Part shown: one piece after another, positions 6,732 to 14,237 of the stretch
Layout: every line of letters starts with the position of its first letter
How positions within the stretch are numbered: position 1 is the stretch's first letter
Assembly (NCBI GenBank): GCA_002311345.1
Contig: DCAA01000017.1
Span: forward strand, 773-17,973
Direction: 5' to 3'
Source of the DNA: Planctomycetes bacterium UBA1146
Lineage (GTDB): Bacteria; Planctomycetota; UBA8108; UBA1146
Length of the DNA: 17,201 nt
Translations under genes and position numbers: made by a program
Notes under the pieces: model-generated
What the model was told of the DNA's origin: nothing
Database searches by the model: none
What the model saw: the letters and a program-made list of their open reading frames with translations, nothing else

Positions 6732-7742
6732 TCAGGGGCAGATCGGGGTCTCGCAGTCGATGGAGTCGTCGGTCGGGTCGCTTCCGCAACTTCCTGCAGG
6801 CTCTGGCACGCCACTGGAGCCCGGGACGAACAGCGCACTCAATAGAAAGATGACATCGGGCAGGTTGAAACCACCGTCATCATTGATATCAGCACCATCG
6901 AGACAGGTCACCGCAGGGGATCCAGGAACAAACAGTGCACCGAGGGCATAGATGGCATCGGGTAGATTGACGGAACTGTCGAGATTGGTATCGCCCCGTA
7001 GGAACTGGGTGGTTCCTCCGTTTGTGAAACTCCAACTGAGTACATCGTTGACCTGAGTCACTCCTCCGGTCGCACCGATGAAGCCAATCCAGGCGGAGTC
7101 AGAAGCGAGGTACCGGGTGATATCGATAAAAACCGACATCCTAGGCACCGTCAGGTCATCGATATAGATCTCAAAGATCCCGCTATCGTAAGTGACTCGC
7201 ATCGTGCGAAGCCCGCCCACATTCGTCAAAGTAGTATCCGAGATGATCGACCCTACCAGCTCATCGGCAGAGTTTGCGGTGCCAGGACGACCATGAAGAG
7301 AAAGGTGTGCTACCGGAGGATCGTTGTAGTTGCCGTTGATGTAGGTGTCGATCTCCAGGGCCAGTGAGTTGGTCATGCCATGGTATCCGAGGTCTCCACC
7401 ACTGGAGTAGAGCGCCGTCGGCGATTCGTTCTGGAGTATGAAAACCATGCCATCGGCTCCGCCTGCGGCAGGATTGATCTCGTAGGTGAAGGTGGTGTCA
7501 AAACCGGAACCCAGCAGGATCTGATCCTCGGTGTAGACCGCACCGATCTGGGCGCTCAATGCGGGGGTCAGTCGAATTCGATCGCCCGATTGCGCCGCGT
7601 TTCCGACGAGAGTGAGACCGGTCATGTCAAGAAAGTCGAGATAATTAAAGTCCGCCTTCACGGCCGTTGTTGCGATGAAGGTGAGCAAAAGACTGCAGAT
7701 CATTACTGGAGACCATCGAAATGGTCCAGTGTCTAGAGACAT
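6732..7742 (-). CDS. Secreted L-type lectin-domain protein with C-terminal dockerin-like repeats
   Basis: A 336-aa exported, probable carbohydrate-binding protein. A signal peptide (1-30) likely ends at AVKA. Residues about 32-240 form an L-type (legume-like) lectin fold with the hallmarks ADGMVFILQN (96-105) and ALEIDTYINGNYNDP (128-142), whose acidic residues D98, E130 and D132 match the metal and sugar sites of the family. Residues 248-271 and 282-305 are two dockerin-like calcium loops, GDTNLDSSVNLPDAI and ADINDDGGFNLPDVI, each followed by a helix ending in ALFVPG. A Cys-rich tail (SCGSDPTDDSIDCETPICP) closes the protein. Such two-repeat tails are frequent on planctomycete exoproteins. 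The ATG at 7740-7742 was chosen because GGAGG (7750-7754) is spaced 7 bases from it and the signal peptide then starts correctly; 26 more codons are open upstream. Confidence 0.88.
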   Translation of the reverse strand: MSLDTGPFRWSPVMICSLLLTFIATTAVKADFNYLDFLDMTGLTLVGNAAQSGDRIRLTPALSAQIGAVYTEDQILLGSGFDTTFTYEINPAAGGADGMVFILQNESPTALYSSGGDLGYHGMTNSLALEIDTYINGNYNDPPVAHLSLHGRPGTANSADELVGSIISDTTLTNVGGLRTMRVTYDSGIFEIYIDDLTVPRMSVFIDITRYLASDSAWIGFIGATGGVTQVNDVLSWSFTNGGTTQFLRGDTNLDSSVNLPDAIYALGALFVPGSPAVTCLDGADINDDGGFNLPDVIFLLSALFVPGSSGVPEPAGSCGSDPTDDSIDCETPICP

Positions 7743-7755
7743 CGATTTTCCTCCG

Positions 7756-7802
7756 AGCGGGAGCCCTCCCGCTACCAGTGATGATACCGGGTATCGCACT
7801 GG
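7756..7802 (-). repeat. Two hairpins between the cupin gene and the lectin ribosome site
   Basis: The hairpins lie in the 91-base gap between a minus-strand stop (7834) and the lectin start. The first on the transcript pairs 7797-7802 with 7775-7780 (CCAGTG/CACTGG) around GATAC/GTATC (7783-7787/7791-7795). The second, AGCGGGAG-CC-CTCCCGCT (7756-7773), is a perfect 8-base stem ending two bases before the lectin GGAGG. No T-run follows either. They could end or attenuate cupin-gene transcripts, protect an mRNA end, or control lectin translation. Confidence 0.55.
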
Positions 7803-7833
7803 ACGAAAAGGAAGTGACAACAGCCCGATGTCG

Positions 7834-8805
7834 TTACTTCACCACGGCTTCCAGAGAAGCGCTCTGGTGATAAGGGATCGATTCAATTGCGGAGAGTTGT
7901 AACTGCTCGTTGATGGCACGCAGGTGATGATCGACTCCGATTTCTGCACCGGGACGGAATCCGGGAACGGTGATCACCTGGGCAAGCACTCCTCCGATTC
8001 CCCTGTGGATGAGGCCGCGAGGTAGGTAAACCAGATCGCCTACGGCTAGTTGGTCGAGCCTCATCAGTCCTGGTACTGCATCTCTAGCGACGTTTCTGGA
8101 TTCGATGGCTTCAACATGCGGGCTGGTCAGGATGGAACCTCCCGGTTGGACCATCTGCACCAGGTAAAACTCATCGAAACCACCAACGAGGGGATGGTAG
8201 TGAGTGAAGGAGTCAGAGATACGAACCCGGTGCGCATTGATACCATGCCAGATGTAAGGTCCCACTTCTGGTTTCCAGGTCAGCAGTATGCGTCGGTAGG
8301 CACCCTCCTCCTCGGCACATCCACCGGGGGTGTCTGTTATGGAAAGATCCCAGTCCGGCCGGACATAACTGGGCAGCTCGCGAGGCGGATTATCTGGAAC
8401 CTCGAACACGACAAATGAGAGGGGAGCATCTGTCAGCAATCCTTCTCCGGGTCGAAGGATCACGATGTCACCGACAGTGAGATTACTGCTCCGGTGTAAC
8501 GCTCCTCCTGAGATCTCAGCTCGCGCTTCTCCGGTCTGAACGAAAGCTGCTCTGGTTTTTGAGTACGACACCAGTGCCCGTGTATTCCTCTGGAACGAGA
8601 CATCGTGTCCCGGATTGCGCAGCCGAAATGCGGATCTCAACGAGGCAAAGCCTTCCGGGTCGCCATCTGTTGAGCCGAGCCGGGCGATGGAAAGACGGAC
8701 TTCGCGATTCTCGATACCAAGAGGGGGGCCTGCGCAGCCCATGAAGAGGAACAAGGACAGGAATATGATCGCCAAGCGCCACGGTGAAGGTGCCGACAGC
8801 ATCAT
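7834..8805 (-). CDS. Two-domain cupin lipoprotein, function unknown
   Basis: A 323-aa predicted lipoprotein. It has a basic start, a hydrophobic core (10-22) and a lipobox ending MGC (Cys24), so it is probably anchored in a membrane and faces the periplasm. The C-terminal half is a cupin: THYHPLVGGFDEFYLV (201-216) gives the HxH...E metal motif (H202, H204, E212), and GDLVYLPRGLIH (256-267) matches the second cupin motif G-x5-P-x-G-x2-H exactly. The N-terminal half repeats the GDIVILRPG pattern (112-120) but lacks the histidines, so it looks like a degenerate, non-metal cupin. The substrate is unknown; isomerases, dioxygenases and binding proteins all use this fold. The start ATG at 8803-8805 has GGAGG (8814-8818) at 8 bases. 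The gene diverges from the amidohydrolase operon. Confidence 0.83.
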   Translation of the reverse strand: MMLSAPSPWRLAIIFLSLFLFMGCAGPPLGIENREVRLSIARLGSTDGDPEGFASLRSAFRLRNPGHDVSFQRNTRALVSYSKTRAAFVQTGEARAEISGGALHRSSNLTVGDIVILRPGEGLLTDAPLSFVVFEVPDNPPRELPSYVRPDWDLSITDTPGGCAEEEGAYRRILLTWKPEVGPYIWHGINAHRVRISDSFTHYHPLVGGFDEFYLVQMVQPGGSILTSPHVEAIESRNVARDAVPGLMRLDQLAVGDLVYLPRGLIHRGIGGVLAQVITVPGFRPGAEIGVDHHLRAINEQLQLSAIESIPYHQSASLEAVVK

Positions 8806-8943
8806 GGTCCTCTCCTCCCAATTTGTACCAGACAAGGCATGTAACCCGATCGAGACAAGATACCAGAGCCAGCGCTCCAGGAAATGCACAGCAGTGGCCT
8901 CTGCATCGGGAGCCTTGTGGGGCTCTTTCCCCGTGTGCAACCC

Positions 8944-8967
8944 TGGGATATCGTTTCGACGATCCCA
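8944..8967. promoter_or_regulatory. Inverted repeat in the divergent cupin/amidohydrolase region
   Basis: TGGGAT (8944-8949) and ATCCCA (8962-8967) are perfect inverted arms 12 bases apart, with a smaller TCG/CGA inside. They sit 43-66 bases before the TTG start at 9010. They could be an operator or a leader hairpin. I found no convincing promoter pair elsewhere in this 204-base gap (8806-9009). Confidence 0.25.
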
Positions 8968-8996
8968 CATGTGTTTCCTGGGTTGAATGAAATTTC

Positions 8997-9003
8997 GAGG
9001 AGG
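8997..9003 (+). promoter_or_regulatory. Strong ribosome binding site that fixes a TTG start
   Basis: GAGGAGG lies six bases before the TTG at 9010. Translation from this TTG starts directly ahead of a good signal peptide. Earlier in-frame starts would add about 42 residues that do not resemble an exported amidohydrolase. Confidence 0.75.
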
Positions 9004-9009
9004 TTGCCG

Positions 9010-10344
9010 TTGATTACCGAAGCGAGGCCAAAGGGCCGATCTTGCGCTTATCGGTTTGTTGTCGCGATCCTGTTGCTGTTTATGGGCAATTTGATCACGG
9101 CAGCAGATACCACCGCCTTTACTGGCGCACGGCTGATGCCGGTTTCGGGTCCCATCATCGAGGACGGAGTGCTGGTGGTCCGTGGTGGCAAAATCGAATC
9201 AATCGGAGCCAGTAAAGATGTCGTGATTCCAACCGGCGCGGTACGAATCGATGCCAGCGGAAAGACCATCATCCCCGGTTTGATCTGTACCCACAGTCAC
9301 ATCGGTATGGGGGGAGGGGGTGACAGTTCAGATCCGATTCAGCCGGAGTGCTGGACACTCGATTCGGTCAATGTCCGTGCGGCTTCTCTGGAAAGAGCAA
9401 GGGCCGGAGGCCTGACACTCGTAAACCAGATGCCTGGATCGGGACACCTCATCAGTGGCAGGACCACCTACTTGAAATTAAGAAAAGGTGGAACGGTCGA
9501 TGAACTTCTCATCAAGGATTCCGAAGGGTGGCCGATGGGTGGATTGAAGATGGCCAACGGGACCAACTCCCAGCGATCTGCACCTTTTCCGGGCACACGG
9601 GCAAAATCCGCCGCTCTTGTCAGAGAGGCCTACGTCAAGGCGCAGGAATACCGGGACAAGATCACTCGTGCCGCGGGTGATCCCGACAAGATACCCGAAC
9701 GAGATCTTCGAATGGAAGCGCTGGTAGAGGCGCTCGATGGCAAGCGAATCGTGCATCACCACACTCATCGTCACGATGACATCCTCACCGTGCTGAGGTT
9801 GCGAGATGAGTTCGGTTTTCAGGTAGTGCTCCATCATGTCAGTGAAGCCTGGAAGGTTGTCGATGAAATCGCTGCATCAGGAGCCCCTTGCTCCCTGATC
9901 GTGATTGATTCTCCCGGTGGAAAACTGGAAGCCCGTGACATCAGCATGGAGAACGGAGTTGTTCTGGAAAAGGCAGGAGTAAATGTCGCCTTTCACACCG
10001 ATGATTTCATCACGGATAGCCGCCTTTTCTTGCGCTCTGCAGCGCTGGCAGTTCGCTCCGGAATGAGCCGCGAAGGCGCACTACGTGCCCTGACTCTTTC
10101 AGGAGCAGAGATGCTGGGTCTCGAAGGAAGAACCGGTTCGCTCGATCCTGGAAAGGACGCGGACTTCGCAATCCTCAGTGGCGATCCCTTCAGCGTATAT
10201 ACCCAGGTCCTGGAAACCTGGGTGGAGGGGGAGCGGGTCTTCGATCGTTCCGATCCAGCGCAGCGATTGTTTGCCGTCGGTGGACGGGGAGCCGGAGATG
10301 ACCAGGCTTACCACTGTTGTGGTGAACGACAGGAGCAGCGATGA
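9010..10344 (+). CDS. Secreted metal-dependent amidohydrolase (imidazolonepropionase-like)
   Basis: A 444-aa enzyme of the amidohydrolase superfamily, HutI/imidazolonepropionase-related branch (COG1228 type), which hydrolyses C-N bonds with a metal in a TIM barrel. An N-terminal signal segment (about 15-29, cut near TAA/D) suggests export. The small beta domain is followed by PGLICTHSHIG with the HxH metal pair (H95, H97), later histidines in HHHTHRHDD (249-257) and LHHVSEA (274-280), and the catalytic Asp region FHTDD (328-332). GSLDPGKDADFAIL near the C-terminus is the usual closing beta domain. It starts at TTG with a strong ribosome site and overlaps the next gene by ATGA, so the two are probably translated together. 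The substrate is unknown; deaminase, dipeptidase-like and hydrolase activities all occur in the family. First gene of a four-gene operon. Confidence 0.92.
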   Translation: MITEARPKGRSCAYRFVVAILLLFMGNLITAADTTAFTGARLMPVSGPIIEDGVLVVRGGKIESIGASKDVVIPTGAVRIDASGKTIIPGLICTHSHIGMGGGGDSSDPIQPECWTLDSVNVRAASLERARAGGLTLVNQMPGSGHLISGRTTYLKLRKGGTVDELLIKDSEGWPMGGLKMANGTNSQRSAPFPGTRAKSAALVREAYVKAQEYRDKITRAAGDPDKIPERDLRMEALVEALDGKRIVHHHTHRHDDILTVLRLRDEFGFQVVLHHVSEAWKVVDEIAASGAPCSLIVIDSPGGKLEARDISMENGVVLEKAGVNVAFHTDDFITDSRLFLRSAALAVRSGMSREGALRALTLSGAEMLGLEGRTGSLDPGKDADFAILSGDPFSVYTQVLETWVEGERVFDRSDPAQRLFAVGGRGAGDDQAYHCCGERQEQR

Positions 10345-11627
10345 ACTTTCTCAAGACGTTCGTTTTTATGCTGTTGTTGCTCGTTCCAGCGGCCGGATGT
10401 GCCGGAATGTCCCTCCAGGAAAAGGGCATTCCAAAGATCGAAGGGCTCATCGCTGTCCGTGGTCAGACGGTTCATACGATGGCCCGTCAGGCCGATGGTT
10501 CCTGGGCAGAACCGATCATCAACGGTGTCGTTCTGGTACGCGATGGCAAGGTGGTTGCGGTGGGCCCTGCTTCATCGGTCGAGATTCCGGCAAATGTGCA
10601 TGTCATCGAGGCTGAGGTGGTGACGCCAGGGCTGATCGATGCTCATTCGGTGGTCGGTCTCGCTGGCTGGCTCAACTATGACCACGATCAGGACCAGCTG
10701 GAACGATCGGCCCCGATGCAACCGGAACTGGATGCCCTCGATGCCTACAACGTGCGAGAGCCTCTCATCGAATGGATCCGTTCGTTTGGAGTCACAACCT
10801 TGCATACCGGGCATGCCCCGGGCCAGTTGATTTCCGGTCAGACATTCATCGTCAAAACACGGGGAGACAATGTCGACGCAGCAGTGCTGAAGCCCAGGAT
10901 GATGGTGGCCTGCACTCTAGGATCGGCAGCGATGAGAAAAGAGGGTCAGAGTCCAGGAACCCGCGCCAAGCAGATGGCGATGCTCCGTCAGGAGTTCATC
11001 CGGGCACGCGCCTACGAGGAAAAAATAGCGGCGGCTCAGGCAGATCCAGAGAAGGATCCTCCAGCGAGAGACCTGGCCAAGGAAGTTCTCGTACGGGTGC
11101 TCTCCGGGGAGACCCCGCTGATGATCTCTGCTCATACCTCGGTCGATATTCAAAATGCTCTAAGATTGCAGAAGGAACTGGGTATTCAGGTCGTCCTCGA
11201 TGGTGGATCGGAATGTTACGACTTCATCGATGCTCTTCTCGAACAGAAGATCCAGGTGATTATTCATCCGACGATGATGAGAGCTTCCGGGGCAGGTAAG
11301 AACTCCAGCATGGAGACCGCCGCAAAACTGGTGGCCGCCGGGATTCCTGTTGCGATGGGTAGTGGTTATGAATCCTACGTTCCGAAGACGCGGGTCGTGC
11401 TGTGGGAAGCGGCGATTGCTTGTGCATACGGCTGTTCATTTTCTGATGCACTCGGCCTGATCACTGCTTCTGCTGCACAGTTGCTGGGGATCTCGGATCG
11501 AGTAGGTTCTCTGGAAGTGGGCAAAGACGGGGACATGGCTCTCTATGATGGAGATCCTTTCGAGTACACCACGCATTGCGTCGGTACTGTCATCGATGGA
11601 GATGTGGTGAGCGACCTGGTGCGTTGA
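10341..11627 (+). CDS. Amidohydrolase-fold lipoprotein, probably catalytically degenerate
   Basis: A 428-aa predicted lipoprotein (signal peptide with lipobox AAGC, Cys20) homologous to the preceding enzyme. Both share a PGTRAK stretch (206-211 here) followed by a helix with DP-x-K-x-P-x-RDL, and both end in GSLxxGKDxD. The metal sites differ: the HxH motif is AHSVV (101-105), the barrel His in LHHVSEA is LDGGSEC (286-292), and the catalytic Asp region reads AMGSGYES (338-345). His265 (SAHTS) remains. Known metal-dependent members need most of these ligands, so this copy is unlikely to use the standard mechanism; it may bind substrate or partner the active paralogue. AGGAG (10331-10335) precedes the ATG, which overlaps the upstream stop as ATGA. 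The pair looks like an old tandem duplication. Confidence 0.9.
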   Translation: MNFLKTFVFMLLLLVPAAGCAGMSLQEKGIPKIEGLIAVRGQTVHTMARQADGSWAEPIINGVVLVRDGKVVAVGPASSVEIPANVHVIEAEVVTPGLIDAHSVVGLAGWLNYDHDQDQLERSAPMQPELDALDAYNVREPLIEWIRSFGVTTLHTGHAPGQLISGQTFIVKTRGDNVDAAVLKPRMMVACTLGSAAMRKEGQSPGTRAKQMAMLRQEFIRARAYEEKIAAAQADPEKDPPARDLAKEVLVRVLSGETPLMISAHTSVDIQNALRLQKELGIQVVLDGGSECYDFIDALLEQKIQVIIHPTMMRASGAGKNSSMETAAKLVAAGIPVAMGSGYESYVPKTRVVLWEAAIACAYGCSFSDALGLITASAAQLLGISDRVGSLEVGKDGDMALYDGDPFEYTTHCVGTVIDGDVVSDLVR

Positions 11628-11658
11628 TGAGGGAATGAGATTCATCGGGGGGGATACG

Positions 11659-13284
11659 ATGACCTCTGGGAACGCTGCCGGAAGTATCCCTGTCTCCGGG
11701 CAACTCATCTTGGCGCTCTTCTTGCTAGTGGCGACACTGTTCACCTTATCGCTTCCACATCGTGAACTGTACGGAGAAGAGGGCCGCCGCGTGATGGCTG
11801 CTCGGGAGATGCTCTCGAGCGGAGATTTCATCCTTCCGACGGTCTCTGGTGAGCCCTATCTCAACAAGCCTCCCCTCTATCCCTGGATGACGGCAATGAT
11901 CGGATTCGTGAAGGGCGAGGTCGATGCGATTGCGGTGCGGATCCCTGCGTTGGTCGCCACATTGCTGACCGGTGCGTTGTTGTTCTGGACAGGGGTTCGT
12001 CTTGGATTGCGACGGGCCGGAGCTCTCTCCTGTTTCTTTTTCTTGCTTTGCCCGATGGTGATGCGCAAAGCGAGCCTCGGAGAGACGGATCTGCTGCTGA
12101 CCCTGGGCTGCACAATATATGCCCTGGAAATGCTGGTGTTATTACGACCGGGCAGCACGGTTTCGGTTCGCACCTCGATGTTCTGGATGGTTGTGGGGCT
12201 CTGCATCGCATTTCTCTCCAAGGGGCCAGCGGCAGTGCCATTTGTGATCGGCGTGATGATGGCTGCAGCCTGTACCAGGAAAGTCGGCCACTGGCGTCGA
12301 CCACATTGGTGGGGACCGCCGCTATTGGCGTTGGCGATCAGTTCACTGTGGTTCATCGCGGTCTTCCAGAGGCCAGAAGGCGCTATTGCTCTTGGGACGT
12401 GGTCCGATGAATTGACACGGATGGGGTCGAGTCAGGAATGGTGGCAGCATCGATGGGAATTCATCCTGGGAGTGCTGTTCGGATTTTTTCCCGTCACGTT
12501 GGTTCTGATCCTGAAAGGGTACAGAGGACTGAAAGAGATGTGGCGTGCCGATCCACTGTTACGAGGATTGATCATCGCGACGGGGATTCCTGCGCTCTTT
12601 TATCTGCTGTGGCCGGGAGTCCAGCCTCGTTATCTGCTACCGGCGTTGCCGATGATCTGCTTGATGACTGCGAGGATCCTCGATGTTGATTTCGAGATGG
12701 CAGCAAAGGAAAATCGTGGAGTGCAACTCGTGTCGCGATTTCTGCAGGTCGTGATCGCCGGAGCAGGTTTGTTTGCGCTCAGCGTTGGAATCTCTCGTGC
12801 CATCGATCCTCAGATCTGGCCGGCGATTCCAGTCGCACAACCCATCGCCTGGATCTGGATGGCGCTGATCCTGTTTGCAGGGGCATTCTTCCCGATCACC
12901 GATACAGGCAAGGGATTTCCTGGCAGTTCCTGGACCCGCCTCATGCTTTTGTTGCTGGCCTGGGCAGGGCTACATTGCGTCGTATTGATGCCAATCCGCG
13001 GCCAGCAGCGCCCCGGTGAAAACCTCGCCCGTAGTATCGAAGCGCTGGTTCCCGAGGGGCGCACTCTGTGGCACGACCTTCCGGCAAACTGGAACACCCT
13101 CGGGCAGGTAAATCGTGAATTTCTTCTGTTGACCGATGAACGCAAACCGGCTGCTGGGGACTGGATTCTCACCATTCATCCGGAGTCTGAAGATGTCGGT
13201 GATGTGGTGGCAGTGATGAAACTCCTGGATGGTTCCCGAGCGACCCTGGGTGTGATTTCATCGGGACTTCCGGAGGAAAAATGA
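11659..13284 (+). CDS. GT39/ArnT-type membrane glycosyltransferase
   Basis: A roughly 541-aa integral membrane glycosyltransferase of the GT-C fold (family 39, PMT/ArnT-like). Such enzymes move a sugar from a polyprenyl-phosphate donor to an acceptor on the outer face of the inner membrane. The first helix (about 14-33) is followed by the catalytic loop EEGRRVMAAREML and the hallmark GEPYLNKPPLYPW (64-76); at least nine further hydrophobic segments follow, then a soluble C-terminal part. The usual DE pair in the catalytic loop is EE here. The start is uncertain: the ATG at 11659 has a run of seven G (11647-11653) at good spacing, while the ATG at 11635 has AGGGA directly against it. It lies 31 bases (or 7) after the amidohydrolase-like gene and its stop overlaps the next start. 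The acceptor is unknown (lipid A, protein or other glycan). Confidence 0.9.
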   Translation: MTSGNAAGSIPVSGQLILALFLLVATLFTLSLPHRELYGEEGRRVMAAREMLSSGDFILPTVSGEPYLNKPPLYPWMTAMIGFVKGEVDAIAVRIPALVATLLTGALLFWTGVRLGLRRAGALSCFFFLLCPMVMRKASLGETDLLLTLGCTIYALEMLVLLRPGSTVSVRTSMFWMVVGLCIAFLSKGPAAVPFVIGVMMAAACTRKVGHWRRPHWWGPPLLALAISSLWFIAVFQRPEGAIALGTWSDELTRMGSSQEWWQHRWEFILGVLFGFFPVTLVLILKGYRGLKEMWRADPLLRGLIIATGIPALFYLLWPGVQPRYLLPALPMICLMTARILDVDFEMAAKENRGVQLVSRFLQVVIAGAGLFALSVGISRAIDPQIWPAIPVAQPIAWIWMALILFAGAFFPITDTGKGFPGSSWTRLMLLLLAWAGLHCVVLMPIRGQQRPGENLARSIEALVPEGRTLWHDLPANWNTLGQVNREFLLLTDERKPAAGDWILTIHPESEDVGDVVAVMKLLDGSRATLGVISSGLPEEK

Positions 13285-14219
13285 TGTCGAGGATCCTGAC
13301 CCTGATGCTGGTACTGATGTTCTTGATCGAGGCCTTGCCAGTTGTTGCTCATGATGGTGTACATATCGACATCGATCGTATCACCAGGGAGATCAAGCAG
13401 AGCAAAGATCCTGGGCCGCTCTATCTGTTACGCGCCAGGCTGTGTCGGGTTCATGGGCGTCCAGAACTGGGATTACAGGATCTGCAGATGGCACGAGGGT
13501 GTGGCATCGAACCCTTTGCCGAGAAACTGCAGAGAGCTCTGTGTCTGCGCGATCTGTCGAGGTTTCGACAAGCGCTGAAATTGCTCGATGAACTTGCCAT
13601 TGCCCCGGGCAATTCCTCGCTGGATGTTTTCAGCGAACGTTCCGCACTGCGCGAAAGTCTGGGGGATATCGATGGTGCCATCATCGATCTGGCTCGTGTG
13701 CAAGCAGTGGTCCCGGATCTGGAGAAGACACTGCGACTCGGGATGCTTTACGAGAAGCGGAAAGCTCCGGGAATCGCGGCTTCCCTGTATCGGAAGATAA
13801 TCGAGAAGAGCGGAGACAGTGTTCTACTCTCCATCAGTTTGATTCGGGCCGAAACCGACAGTGGCCACCATGATGAGGCACTCGCTCTCGTTGACGTGAA
13901 ACTCCAGTCGGCAGCACTCAAGGCGCCGTGGTTGCAGAGAAAGGCGGAGATCCTCAGCGCTGCAGGACGGGAAGCAGAAGCGGAATCGGTTTTGAAGGAA
14001 GCTCTCGAGGATCTGGATACGATTTTCAAGCGACGTCCCGTGCCCATCCACCGTGTAACTCGCGCGCGGATCCTGCGCCAACTGGGTCGCCTCGACGAAG
14101 CCCGGAGCGAACTGGAGATCGTATTGCAGCAGGCTCCCGGATATGAAACTGCCCGCCGAGAACTGGATCTGGTTCGCGAGTTGCAGGAGGAAGAAAAGCA
14201 GGAAGACCAGAAGCCGTAG
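13281..14219 (+). CDS. Exported TPR-repeat protein
   Basis: A 312-aa protein with a signal peptide (about 1-23, cut near VVA/H) and tandem tetratricopeptide-type helix pairs across most of its length. These include a segment near 45-67 (LYLLRARL...ELGLQDLQMA), one near 115-140 (SALRESLGDIDGAIIDLARV), one near 215-240 and one near 262-295 (RILRQLGRLDEARSELEIVL). The tail is rich in Glu and Lys. TPR proteins act as scaffolds, so it probably assembles partners in the periplasm. The two adjacent ATGs (13281 and 13284) share GGAGG (13272-13276), and spacing slightly favours the second. The first ATG overlaps the glycosyltransferase stop as ATGA. It is the last gene of the operon; only 18 bases separate it from a convergent gene and no clear terminator is visible. 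Confidence 0.88.
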   Translation: MMSRILTLMLVLMFLIEALPVVAHDGVHIDIDRITREIKQSKDPGPLYLLRARLCRVHGRPELGLQDLQMARGCGIEPFAEKLQRALCLRDLSRFRQALKLLDELAIAPGNSSLDVFSERSALRESLGDIDGAIIDLARVQAVVPDLEKTLRLGMLYEKRKAPGIAASLYRKIIEKSGDSVLLSISLIRAETDSGHHDEALALVDVKLQSAALKAPWLQRKAEILSAAGREAEAESVLKEALEDLDTIFKRRPVPIHRVTRARILRQLGRLDEARSELEIVLQQAPGYETARRELDLVRELQEEEKQEDQKP

Positions 14220-14237
14220 GCGGATTCTCGCCGATCC

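Noticed and set aside
7743..7820. Upstream extension of the lectin gene by 26 codons
   Set aside because: It would read through the hairpins and the GGAGG ribosome site, and it would place the signal peptide far from the N-terminus.
8806..8970. Upstream extension of the cupin lipoprotein by 55 codons
   Set aside because: The lipoprotein signal sequence begins at the ATG at 8805, which has an ideal GGAGG; the added residues would bury it.
8884..9009. Earlier start for the first amidohydrolase
   Set aside because: The added stretch is not signal-like, whereas the TTG at 9010 has GAGGAGG six bases upstream and begins a proper signal peptide.
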